Part shown: positions 1 to 7,026 of the stretch, piece by piece
Layout of the letters: the number at the start of each line of letters is the position of its first letter
Position numbering within the stretch: the stretch's first letter is position 1
NCBI GenBank assembly: GCA_964636095.1
Contig: CAZWRF010000006.1
Span: 1 to 26,394, forward strand
Source: CAZWRF01 sp964636095
GTDB taxonomy: Bacteria; Patescibacteriota; Minisyncoccia; JAHISW01; Tagabacteraceae
DNA length: 26,394 nucleotides
Reading direction: 5' to 3'
Position numbers and translations under genes: made by a program
Notes under the pieces: generated by a model
Seen by the model: the letters and a program-made list of their open reading frames with translations, nothing else
Told to the model about the DNA's origin: nothing
Databases searched by the model: none

Positions 1-107
1 GATTTAACTCTTGAATTAACTCTTGGATTAATTACGTAATTAAATACGTAATTTTTTTGTTTGACAGGGGGTTTTTGTCGCTACTTTTTAGGAAAGAGAA
101 ATAATGC
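1..107. other. Left-edge intergenic stretch, no gene seen
   Basis: No convincing coding sequence lies here. It is AT-rich and holds an inverted repeat (TTACGTA near 36 and TACGTAA ending near 57). A perfect -35-like TTGACA occurs at 61-66 on the plus strand, but no good -10 box follows at the right distance, so I do not call a promoter. It probably separates yifB from a gene outside the window. Confidence 0.4.
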
Positions 108-126
108 TTAGCCGGCCTTCGGCCGG
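100..126 (-). terminator. Possible weak terminator of yifB
   Basis: A GC-rich hairpin (CCGGCC, loop GAA, GGCCGG on the minus strand, positions 126-112) overlaps the last codons of yifB and is followed by the stop codon and a T-rich but interrupted tail (ATTATTTCTC). A second stem (GAGCCTC/GAGGCTC, about 135-157) lies further inside the coding sequence and may be incidental. The poor U-run makes the call tentative. Confidence 0.35.
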
Positions 127-1628
127 TATTGAAGAGCCTCAAAAACATGAGGCTCTTTTATTTCCTCTGAGCTCTCAAGGTCCGCGATGGTGCGGGCCAG
201 TTTTATTATCCGGTGGTAAGCCCTGGCCGAAAGGTCCAGGCGCTTGGCCGCGGTATCCAGGGTGTCGCGTACGCTCTGTGAAAGAACGGCGAATTTTTTA
301 AGGTCGCGGACGTTCATTTCGCCGTTGGTTATTGTATCAAGTCCCTTGAATCTTTCTTCCTGTATTTTTCTTGCGTTTATTACTCTTTTTTGAACTTTGT
401 CGGATTTTTCCGCCGAGGGGTCTTCTTCGGAAAGTTTTCTTATTTCTATCTGAGGCACTTCCAGCCACAGGTCAATCCTGTCCATTATTGGACCGGAAAT
501 TTTTCTTCGATATCTTTGAAGTTCACCTTCCGAGCAAACACAAGCCTTTGTTTTTGAGCCGAAGTTTCCGCAGTTGCACGGGTTCATGGCGCAAATGAGA
601 ATAAATCTTGCCGGAAACCTTATGGTATTTCTGGCTCGGGAAACGGTAACCACCCCGTCTTCCAGGGGCTGGCGTAAAGCCTCTATAACTCTTTTCTCAA
701 AAAGAGGAAACTCGTCAAGAAACAACACTCCTCTGTGGCCTAAAGTTATCTCTCCCGGTTTTGGCCAGGCGCCTCCGCCGACAAGGGCTACATAAGAAGA
801 AGTGTGGTGGGGAGTCCTTAGGGGCCTTGATGTGGCATGCGAGCCTTCAAGGGTTCCCGCCACACTATGAATTGAAGTAATTTCCAAAGTTTCGTCAAAA
901 GACGGAGGAGGGAGAATGGAAGTGAAGGCTTTTGCCAGCATGGTTTTGCCCGTTCCGGGAGGGCCCGACATGGTAACGTTGTGTCCGCCGGCCGCCGCTA
1001 TTTCCAATCCGCGCTTTGCCGTTTCCTGTCCTTTTATGTCGGCAAAATCAAGTACGTATTTTGGGCCGGAATCAAATCCAACGGCGGTTTCTTTCTGCGG
1101 TTCAATTACTTTGTCTTCAATAAGATGCCCCACAAGTTCCTTGAGAGAGTTTATGCCGAAAATTTTGATCCCCTTTATAAGAGCTGCTTCCTCGGCGTTT
1201 GCTTTCGGCAAATAAAGTTCTTCAAATCCGTTTTCTTTTGCCGACTGAGCAAGAATTAAAGTACCCTTTATGGGTCTTAGCGTGCCATCTAGCCCCAGCT
1301 CTCCTAAAAACATTTTCCTTTCCGTAGGGAATTTTATTTGCTTTGAAACTAAAAGATAAGCCAGAGCTATGGATAAATCAAAAGCCGGCCCTTCTTTTTT
1401 GATATCGGCCGGCGCCAAAGAAACTGTTATTCTGTTGTTTTTCTTTTGCGGAGAAAGGAAGGCGGAGTTTTTAATAGCCGCCGAAATTCTGTCCTTGGAT
1501 TCTTCCACCGCCTTGTCGGGAAGGCCGACAATGGCAAAATGATGCAGTCCCTGGACCGTGTCTATTTCCACGTCTATTATTTTTCCTGAAAGTCCAACCA
1601 CCTGGCCGGAATGTACTTTGACCGCCAT
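108..1628 (-). CDS. comM: YifB/ComM family Mg-chelatase-like AAA+ ATPase
   Basis: Hexameric AAA+ helicase-like protein; in other bacteria ComM promotes branch migration during natural transformation. I chose the ATG at 1628, giving about 506 residues starting MAVKVHSGQVVGLSG, because this is where family similarity begins; an upstream in-frame start would run into the preceding gene. Visible parts: N-terminal ChlI-like domain, Walker A SGPPGTGKT (about residues 221-229), Walker B GVLFLDEF (about 300-307), a Cys-rich stretch CAMNPCNCG after it, and a C-terminal Mg-chelatase helical domain ending in the usual EALQYR. It starts 8 nt after the DksA-like gene and is probably the last gene of that operon. 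With comEC and recJ in the same window it fits DNA uptake. Confidence 0.93.
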   Translation of the reverse strand: MAVKVHSGQVVGLSGKIIDVEIDTVQGLHHFAIVGLPDKAVEESKDRISAAIKNSAFLSPQKKNNRITVSLAPADIKKEGPAFDLSIALAYLLVSKQIKFPTERKMFLGELGLDGTLRPIKGTLILAQSAKENGFEELYLPKANAEEAALIKGIKIFGINSLKELVGHLIEDKVIEPQKETAVGFDSGPKYVLDFADIKGQETAKRGLEIAAAGGHNVTMSGPPGTGKTMLAKAFTSILPPPSFDETLEITSIHSVAGTLEGSHATSRPLRTPHHTSSYVALVGGGAWPKPGEITLGHRGVLFLDEFPLFEKRVIEALRQPLEDGVVTVSRARNTIRFPARFILICAMNPCNCGNFGSKTKACVCSEGELQRYRRKISGPIMDRIDLWLEVPQIEIRKLSEEDPSAEKSDKVQKRVINARKIQEERFKGLDTITNGEMNVRDLKKFAVLSQSVRDTLDTAAKRLDLSARAYHRIIKLARTIADLESSEEIKEPHVFEALQYRPKAG

Positions 1629-1636
1629 TAGGAATA

Positions 1637-1996
1637 TTAAAGCGGTTTTGAGTGTTTTATGCAAGTTGTAGCGGCCGGGTTTGCTTCCAGCCGTTTTTTT
1701 TCTATTTTGCACCCGGCAACTTCGCATTTGCCGTATGCACCCTCATCTATCCTTCCTATCGCGCTTTTTACTTCATTGAGCCTGTTTTCAAGCTCTCGTT
1801 CAAGGGCTTCGCGGTTTTCCGCTTCCTCAAAAATATCCGCCAATTCGTTTCTATCGGCAGGCATAATGTTGAGGTTTTCTTTTGTAGTTTTCCAGTTGTC
1901 CGGGTCCTCCGGGTCAATTTTGGCTATTTCGGAAAGCTGTTGTTCCAAACTTTGCCTTTCTTCCTCAAGTTTTGTTTTGAAATAATTTAAGTTCAT
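1637..1996 (-). CDS. DksA/TraR-like zinc-finger protein
   Basis: A 119-residue protein with an N-terminal coiled coil (rich in Glu, Leu and Arg, residues 5-85) and a C-terminal DksA/TraR finger with the typical text around EGAYGKC and RLEANPAATTC. In this family the coiled coil enters the RNA polymerase secondary channel and modulates initiation with or without ppGpp. The finger is degenerate: C91, C96, C112 and H115, so spacing is C-x4-C and C-x2-H rather than two C-x2-C pairs. Zinc binding may be kept as C3H or lost. It lies between the one-TM protein gene (14 nt upstream) and yifB. Confidence 0.85.
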   Translation of the reverse strand: MNLNYFKTKLEEERQSLEQQLSEIAKIDPEDPDNWKTTKENLNIMPADRNELADIFEEAENREALERELENRLNEVKSAIGRIDEGAYGKCEVAGCKIEKKRLEANPAATTCIKHSKPL

Positions 1997-2010
1997 ATTT
2001 GCTAATTATA

Positions 2011-2892
2011 TTATGAAAATTTGTAAAGCACAAACCTGCGAATTATTTCTTCAAGCGCACTTTGATTATCCGTTATTATGATGAAATTTCTATTTATAAA
2101 CGTATAAACCAAAACATCTCCCTTCTCCGTTCGTGCTACTCTGGCATCCTGATTTTTAATAACGCTGTCTTTAAATGTAACAAACGAAGAATCGTCGAGG
2201 TTTCCCCTGTTGGCTATAAAATCAAGGTCTTGAAGTAAAGTTTTTTCCCACCGTATCATGCCGGAAAATGCGTTGTCGTATTGATTTTGTTGGACTTCAA
2301 TAATAAGAACGAGGTGTTTTTCCTGTAAATTTAAGGAGCCCAGGAAAAAATTGTCTTCCAAAAAGTTTGTCAGAAAAGCCGGGGCCGATATTCCAAGCGA
2401 ATTCAGAAACTCATTTGTGTTAAGAAATTTGACGGCTGTTCCCACCTGTTTTTTTACGGGAAGATATATAAGATCGCCCGGCGTGTTTTGTTTGGCTAAG
2501 ACATCCTGCAATTCTTTTATAAAATTACTTTTGTTTTTTGAATCAAGAACAACAAGGCCCTCGCTTACGAGAAGAGGCTTCGGCGCCGTCAGATTATTGT
2601 TGCCGGTGTTTGGGGCCTCGCTTCTTCCCCAGATAAAATAAGCGGAAAATCCCAAAAATAAAACTCCCGCCGCCGCGATGCCGATAAATATGGTTTTTTT
2701 GTTTCTCTCTCCTGTTATTCGGGGCCCCTCTTCTATATTGTAGGCAATCGGCTTTTGGTCTTTCACGAAAAGATCCGTTGCCGAAACCTCTCCTTTCTGC
2801 ATAAATTCGGAAGCATCGGTTTTGAATGTCCGAATGGAGTAAAGCCCCTTTGATTTATTCTCTTGGTTTTCTTTGTTGTTTTCCTCCTCCAT
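2011..2892 (-). CDS. Single-pass membrane protein of unknown function
   Basis: About 293 residues. I prefer the ATG at 2892 over a TTG at 2904; either way the 5' end overlaps the end of pnp by roughly 40 nt. An acidic, Asn-rich N-terminal segment is followed by a soluble stretch containing IRTFKTDASEFMQKG, then one transmembrane helix (KKTIFIGIAAAGVLFLGFSA, about residues 65-84), then an extracytoplasmic domain of about 200 residues without a motif I know. Proteins with a similar IRTxxxD N-terminus and one TM helix are, as I recall, common in Parcubacteria, but I cannot name a function. Co-transcription with pnp is likely. Confidence 0.7.
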   Translation of the reverse strand: MEEENNKENQENKSKGLYSIRTFKTDASEFMQKGEVSATDLFVKDQKPIAYNIEEGPRITGERNKKTIFIGIAAAGVLFLGFSAYFIWGRSEAPNTGNNNLTAPKPLLVSEGLVVLDSKNKSNFIKELQDVLAKQNTPGDLIYLPVKKQVGTAVKFLNTNEFLNSLGISAPAFLTNFLEDNFFLGSLNLQEKHLVLIIEVQQNQYDNAFSGMIRWEKTLLQDLDFIANRGNLDDSSFVTFKDSVIKNQDARVARTEKGDVLVYTFINRNFIIITDNQSALEEIIRRFVLYKFS

Positions 2893-4993
2893 TGTTTTTT
2901 GCAAAATTTGGGTCCGCTTGTTTTATGGAGAGACTTATTTTTCCCGAATCGTCTATTCCTTTTACCTTTATGGGTACCGTTTCTCCCTCTTTTAGTATAT
3001 CACCTACCTTCTCAACTCTAAACGGGGCTATTTCCGATATGTGAACAAGTCCTTCAATGCCGGGTTTTATTTCAACAAAAGCGCCAAAGTCCATTATTTT
3101 CACTACAAACCCTTTGAATGTTTCTCCTACTTTCGGTTCATAGGTGAGGTCCTCTATAATCTGTTTTGCTTTTTCTGCGGATTCCTTGTCTTTTCCGGTG
3201 ATAAAAACTGTTCCGTCCTCTTCGAGGTCTATTTGAGTGCAGGTCTCGTCTATTATTTTGTTTATGGTTCGTCCGCCTGTGCCTATAACGGCGCCTTTCT
3301 TTTCAGGGTTTATGGTGAAAGTAATAATACACGGAGCGTAGGGAGACATTTCTTTTCTTGGTTCGGACAGAGTTTTAAGCATTTCTTCAAGTATGTAGGT
3401 TCTTCCTTTTTTACCTTGTTCCATTATTTCTCCCAAAATTTTTGTTTCAATGCCGTCTACTTTTACGTCCATCTGAATGGCGGTAATTCCTTTTTCTGTT
3501 CCCGCTATCTTAAAATCGGCATCGCCGTGGTGATCTTCCGGTCCTTGAATGTCGGTGAGCACCCTGTGTTTTTTGCCGTCTATCATTATGCCCATGGCCA
3601 CTCCCGAAACGGGGGCTTTTATGGGAACACCGGCGTCCATCAACGCAAGAGTTGACGCGCAGACGGAGCCCATTGAAGACGAGCCGTTTGAGGACATGGT
3701 TTCGGAAACCAGACGAATGGTGTAGGGAAACTTTTCTTTTCCCGGAATTACTTTCGACAAGGCTTTTCCTGCCAGCGCGCCGTGGCCTATTTCTCTCCTT
3801 CCCGGTCCGCCGAGTCTTCCGGTTTCACCAACGGAAAAAGGAGGAAAGTTGTAGTGATGAATAAAATTTCTTTTTTCTCTTACCTCCATTCCCTCTATTA
3901 TCAAAAAGTCGGCCGGCGCGCCCAAGGTTGCCGTGGTAAGTATGTGGGTAAGTCCTCGGTAAAAAAGCCCGGAGCCGTGGGCGCGAGGCAATATTCCCGC
4001 CTCGGTGGATATTTCTCTTACCTCGTTCGGCTTTCTGCCGTCCGGTCTTTTTTCCTTTTCTATTACGTTTTTGTGTATTATCTTGTCTATTTGTTCTTCA
4101 AAAAAATCACTGGCAAGATTTGAATCTTCCGTTCCGAATTTCTCTTCAAAAGCGTCCATCCACCCTTTTTTTATTTCTCCCAAAACAAAGTAGTGAGATT
4201 TCTTGTCTTTTGGCTCATCCAGTCCCTCCTCAAGTTTTTTTTCCGAAACTTTGGCAAACAAAGTTTCCATTCCTTCCGGATTTTCTTTTATTTCGGGCCA
4301 TGTTTTTTCTTTTCCCAACTCCTCAACTATCTTTTTTTGAAAATCAATTATTTTCTCTATCTCGGGGATAGCCGCTTCAATGGCGCCAAGCACTTCGTCC
4401 TCCGGTATTTGCTCGGCCGATCCCTCCATCATATTTATTTTGCCGTTTTTTCCGCATACCACAAGTTCAATGTCGGATTTCTCTTTCTCTTCATATGTGG
4501 GGTTGAATATCACTTTGCCGTCTATGCGACCCACTCTTACCGCGCCTACGGGGCCTTTCCATGGAATATCCGACGAAGCCAGGGCCAGGGAAGAGGCGAG
4601 TATGGCAAGAATATCGGGGTCATTGGTTTCGTCTATTGAAAGAGCGGTGGCTACCACCTGTATATCGTTTCTTATTCTTGAATCAAAAAGAGGACGGAGT
4701 GTTCTGTCTATCATTCGGCTATTCAGGACAGCCTCTTCCGATGGCCGGCCCTCTCTTCTCATAAACCTTCCGCCGAGAATTTTTCCCGCGGCATAAAATT
4801 TTTCCTCATAATCAACAGTGAGGGGAAAGTATCCTATATTTTCTCTTTTAAACTCCGACATTACGGCCGTGGCCATAACAATGGTTTCTCCGCATCTTAT
4901 GGTTACGGAGCCGTTGGCCTGCTCGGCCATATCGGAAAATTCGGCTACGAGCTCGCGGCCGCCGAATTCCGTTTTGAATTCTTTTTTTTGCAT
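2855..4993 (-). CDS. pnp: Polyribonucleotide nucleotidyltransferase (PNPase)
   Basis: Phosphorolytic 3'-to-5' exoribonuclease, releasing nucleoside diphosphates from RNA. At 712 residues it is full length: first RNase PH domain (about 10-145), helical linker, second RNase PH domain (about 310-545) with the phosphate-site text TGRLGGPGRREIGHG (391-405), SNGSSSMGS (435-443) and the metal-site region GPEDHHGDADFK (484-495), KH domain with GTGG (571-574), and S1 domain (621-692). The tail is basic and Gly-rich. The gene is preceded by a 134-nt leader with a strong hairpin (see separate entry) and lies two genes downstream of rpsO, echoing the classic rpsO-pnp arrangement. In a nucleotide-salvaging cell it would supply NDPs. 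Confidence 0.97.
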   Translation of the reverse strand: MQKKEFKTEFGGRELVAEFSDMAEQANGSVTIRCGETIVMATAVMSEFKRENIGYFPLTVDYEEKFYAAGKILGGRFMRREGRPSEEAVLNSRMIDRTLRPLFDSRIRNDIQVVATALSIDETNDPDILAILASSLALASSDIPWKGPVGAVRVGRIDGKVIFNPTYEEKEKSDIELVVCGKNGKINMMEGSAEQIPEDEVLGAIEAAIPEIEKIIDFQKKIVEELGKEKTWPEIKENPEGMETLFAKVSEKKLEEGLDEPKDKKSHYFVLGEIKKGWMDAFEEKFGTEDSNLASDFFEEQIDKIIHKNVIEKEKRPDGRKPNEVREISTEAGILPRAHGSGLFYRGLTHILTTATLGAPADFLIIEGMEVREKRNFIHHYNFPPFSVGETGRLGGPGRREIGHGALAGKALSKVIPGKEKFPYTIRLVSETMSSNGSSSMGSVCASTLALMDAGVPIKAPVSGVAMGIMIDGKKHRVLTDIQGPEDHHGDADFKIAGTEKGITAIQMDVKVDGIETKILGEIMEQGKKGRTYILEEMLKTLSEPRKEMSPYAPCIITFTINPEKKGAVIGTGGRTINKIIDETCTQIDLEEDGTVFITGKDKESAEKAKQIIEDLTYEPKVGETFKGFVVKIMDFGAFVEIKPGIEGLVHISEIAPFRVEKVGDILKEGETVPIKVKGIDDSGKISLSIKQADPNFAKNNGGGKQQRKPRE

Positions 4994-5027
4994 GACGAAT
5001 TAGTGCGATACTAATATACTAATTCAT

Positions 5028-5083
5028 GCTAATGATACGAATGAACGCTAACTTTTTGTTTGTGTCCATTCGCATCATTAGTA
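5028..5083 (-). promoter_or_regulatory. Hairpin in the pnp 5' leader
   Basis: Positions 5029-5043 and 5067-5081 form a 15-bp stem with a loop of about 23 nt. On the plus strand one pair is an A-C mismatch (5037/5073), but on the minus strand, the sense of pnp mRNA, it becomes a U-G wobble; the next pair outward into the loop (5044/5066) behaves the same way. The stem is therefore continuous only in the pnp transcript. Short repeats of TACTAAT (5009, 5017) surround it. No U-run follows, so it is not a plain terminator. In E. coli the pnp leader has an RNase III hairpin used for autoregulation; whether this one does the same is inference. Confidence 0.55.
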
Positions 5084-5127
5084 CTATTCGCATATCGGCA
5101 CCGCGTAATTAATTGTTAATAATAAAT

Positions 5128-5631
5128 TTACATTAAAAATTTTTTCGGACTTTCGCAAAGGTCTACAAAATCGTCCGCTACTTCTTTCAGTTTACCCGAA
5201 GTGGATTTACCGAAAGCAATTACCTCAACAAGCCTTCCTTTTCCTTTCATGTATTCAACGAGAGGAATAAAATCCCCGTCCCCGCTGACTATAACAACCA
5301 CGTCAACCAGAGAATCGGCCAGTCTTACGGCGTCCACGGCAAGCCCCACGTCCCAGTCGGCTTTTTTCATCCCGCCATGATAAACTTGCAGATCCTTTAT
5401 CTTCAACTCTATGCCTATTTTTGAAAGAGCATCAAAAAAATTTTTCTCTTCACCCGATTCCGTGCGGATAACGTATCCTATGGCTCGTATAAGCTGGCGA
5501 CTCGCCACAGCCACTCTTAAAACTTCCTTAAAATCCACCCTTTTCTTGTAAAGAGCCTTGGCAGAGTGGTACATATTTTGCACGTCTATAAGGACGGCCA
5601 CTCGCTGGTTTTTGTGTTTTACCAAACTCAT
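5128..5631 (-). CDS. NYN-domain (LabA/DUF88-like) protein
   Basis: A 167-residue PIN-like NYN protein, a family of predicted or proven ribonucleases. Seen: the N-terminal acidic signature VAVLIDVQNMYHSAK (D17 region), a middle Asp in KADWDVGLAVDAV and the C-terminal VVIVSGDGDFIPLVEYMK, which supply the usual acidic active-site cluster. The start codon overlaps the rpsO stop (TAATG), so translation is probably coupled to rpsO. Its place between rpsO and pnp suggests a role in RNA processing, but the substrate cannot be read from the sequence. Confidence 0.85.
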   Translation of the reverse strand: MSLVKHKNQRVAVLIDVQNMYHSAKALYKKRVDFKEVLRVAVASRQLIRAIGYVIRTESGEEKNFFDALSKIGIELKIKDLQVYHGGMKKADWDVGLAVDAVRLADSLVDVVVIVSGDGDFIPLVEYMKGKGRLVEVIAFGKSTSGKLKEVADDFVDLCESPKKFLM

Positions 5632-5942
5632 TATTGTTCTTTCTTGTCGGCAAGCTTGTCGGACAGAGCGCGGTTCTTTTTCAGCTTAAGCTTTTGAACC
5701 AAAGACGTATAACTTTCTTCGTTTCTTTTCTTCAAGTAGTCCATTAGCTTCTTCCTTTGAGAGACCATTTTTAAAAGCCCCCTTCGGGAATGATTGTCTT
5801 TTTTGTGCTTTTTGAGGTGTTCGGTTAATTGTTTTATTTCTTCCGTTAAAACAGCTATTTGCACCTCTGAAGAGCCCGTGTCCTTGTCGTTTAGCCGGTA
5901 TTTATCAATAATTTTCTGTTTTTCTTTGACTGTTAAAGCCAT
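5631..5942 (-). CDS. rpsO: Ribosomal protein S15
   Basis: Small-subunit protein that binds the central domain of 16S rRNA. It has 103 residues; the family is usually near 89, the extra residues forming a basic C-terminal extension (KLKLKKNRALSDKLADKKEQ). The family core is clear: GSSEVQIAVLTEEI, HLKKHKKDNHSRRGLLKMVSQRKKLMDYLKK. The ATG at 5942 lies exactly where transcription would start from a -10 box TAGAGT (5954-5949) with TTGCAA 17 nt upstream, so the mRNA may be leaderless. NYN and pnp follow. Confidence 0.96.
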   Translation of the reverse strand: MALTVKEKQKIIDKYRLNDKDTGSSEVQIAVLTEEIKQLTEHLKKHKKDNHSRRGLLKMVSQRKKLMDYLKKRNEESYTSLVQKLKLKKNRALSDKLADKKEQ

Positions 5943-5977
5943 GGATAAACTCTACACCATTTCTTCATTTCTTGCAA
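5942..5977 (-). promoter_or_regulatory. Predicted rpsO promoter, leaderless geometry
   Basis: On the minus strand TTGCAA (5977-5972), a 17-nt spacer and TAGAGT (5954-5949) are followed by 6 nt and then the ATG, which puts the expected +1 on the A of ATG. Each hexamer matches the sigma-70 consensus at about four of six positions. There is no Shine-Dalgarno motif. Confidence 0.45.
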
Positions 5978-5999
5978 GATTTCTTCACTTTCCAGGCTC

Positions 6000-6170
6000 T
6001 TACCTCTTTCTCCAGTCTCTTATTTCCAGTTTGCCGCGGCCGGCGTCTTTTATTTCTATTTTCTGCCTCTCGCGCCAGCCGTATTTATCAATAACTTCCT
6101 TCGGCAATACCAGAGCGTAGGTGTACTTGGAAATTTTTCGCAATTTGCGAGTATATTTATTGTTTGCCAT
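6000..6170 (-). CDS. AbrB/MazE/SpoVT-type DNA-binding protein
   Basis: A small swapped-hairpin DNA-binding protein. The open frame reaches 6245, but I use the ATG at 6170 (56 residues, starting MANNKYTRKL) because the family fold begins there (YALVLPKEVIDKYGWRERQKIEIKD) and the upstream residues are Ser/His/Tyr-rich translation of the operator palindromes. Such proteins act as autorepressors, often as antitoxins, but no toxin gene is adjacent. A -10-like TATACT (6184-6179) ends 8 nt before the ATG. rpsO follows 57 nt after the stop. Confidence 0.75.
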   Translation of the reverse strand: MANNKYTRKLRKISKYTYALVLPKEVIDKYGWRERQKIEIKDAGRGKLEIRDWRKR

Positions 6171-6176
6171 ATATAA

Positions 6177-6226
6177 ATAGTATACACTATGGTGGCCACT
6201 ATAGTGTACACTATGATGTATACTAC
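6177..6226. promoter_or_regulatory. Paired palindromic operators upstream of abrB-like gene
   Basis: A perfect 14-bp palindrome ATAGTGTACACTAT (6201-6214) and a one-mismatch copy ATAGTATACACTAT (6177-6190) have starts 24 bp apart, and a third partial half-site (GTATACTA, about 6218-6225) follows. The 6177 copy covers the TATACT -10 box of the abrB-like gene and the 6201 copy covers its -35 position. This is the geometry of an autorepressor operator. The divergent methyltransferase promoter starts about 20-70 bp away and could be co-regulated. Confidence 0.6.
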
Positions 6227-6247
6227 GGGCTGAAGATGGCGCCAATA

Positions 6248-6283
6248 TTTAAATCAGCCGCTATATACTGTATGATTTTAGTA
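6248..6283 (+). promoter_or_regulatory. Predicted promoter of the methyltransferase-xer operon
   Basis: TTTAAA (6248-6253), a 17-nt spacer and TATGAT (6271-6276); the ATG begins 7 nt after the -10 box, so the transcript would start at the start codon. No ribosome binding site is visible upstream of the ATG. Confidence 0.45.
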
Positions 6284-7026
6284 TGGAGATAGAAAAAGAC
6301 TTTGATAAATTCCCGCCCATTGAGTATCTGAAAGAGTATTACTCCGATATTGGCGAAGAAAACAGTGCTATCCTTAAGTTTTTGCACAATACTTATAAAA
6401 ATTTGGAACCAGCAAATTCTTTGCTTGAATTTGGCGGCGGGCCGACAATCTATCAACTGATAAGCGCAAGCTCCAAGGTTAATGAAATTATTTTCTCGGA
6501 ATATTCCGGCGCGAACAGGGAAGAGGTCAAAAAATGGTTAAACAACAATCCGGGGAGTTTCAACTGGGACAGTTGGTTTGAATTTGTCTTAGAGCTGGAA
6601 AACACAGAAACTGGCGAGAATAATTTGTTGAAAATAAAAGACAGGGTTAAAGAAAAAGTGAAAGAAGTAATTAAGTGCGATGCGTACAAAGGAAATCCGC
6701 TTGAGCCAAAAAAATATCCTGGCTTTGATATTCTCTCCGTTTGTTTTGTGCCGGAATCTGCCACGGACAACGAGAATGACTATATTTCTTTTATGAAAAA
6801 CATTGCCTCTCTTTTAAGAACCAGGGGAACTTTGGTTATGATGGCATTGAAAGATGCTGAATATTACCAAGCGGGGAGTTTAAAGTTCCCCGCTTTTCCT
6901 ATAAACGAAAATTATCTAAAAAATCTTTTAGCCAGCATGGGATTTGGTCGCATAAAAACAGAGACCATTCCCGCAGAGCACGATCAGGGCTACAAGGGAA
7001 TTATTTGCTTAACGGCGACTAAATGA
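6283..7026 (+). CDS. NNMT/PNMT/TEMT-family SAM-dependent methyltransferase
   Basis: A 247-residue class I methyltransferase. The SAM-binding text LLEFGGGPTIYQLISA (residues 47-62) and the following SEYSGANREEVKKWLNNNPGSFNWD are those of the small-molecule N-methyltransferases of the NNMT/PNMT/TEMT family, as are VIKCDAYKGNPLEP and the late FDILSVCFVPESA. The acidic residue after strand 2 is Glu (E73) where NNMT has Asp. The family methylates nicotinamide, phenylethanolamines, thioethers and related amines; the substrate here is unknown. The gene overlaps xer by 4 nt (ATGA), so both are translated together. It reads like a horizontally acquired gene in this setting, which is inference. Confidence 0.85.
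   Translation: MEIEKDFDKFPPIEYLKEYYSDIGEENSAILKFLHNTYKNLEPANSLLEFGGGPTIYQLISASSKVNEIIFSEYSGANREEVKKWLNNNPGSFNWDSWFEFVLELENTETGENNLLKIKDRVKEKVKEVIKCDAYKGNPLEPKKYPGFDILSVCFVPESATDNENDYISFMKNIASLLRTRGTLVMMALKDAEYYQAGSLKFPAFPINENYLKNLLASMGFGRIKTETIPAEHDQGYKGIICLTATK

Noticed and set aside
133..158. GAGCCTC/GAGGCTC hairpin followed by TTTTA on the plus strand
   Set aside because: It encodes conserved ComM residues (EPHVFEAL) on the other strand, and no plus-strand gene precedes it inside the window.
104..301. Plus-strand open frame at the left end
   Set aside because: It is antisense to the 3' end of yifB, whose protein motifs are unambiguous.
6000..6245. AbrB-like protein as antitoxin of a toxin-antitoxin pair
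   Set aside because: Neighbours are rpsO and a methyltransferase gene; no small toxin gene is adjacent.
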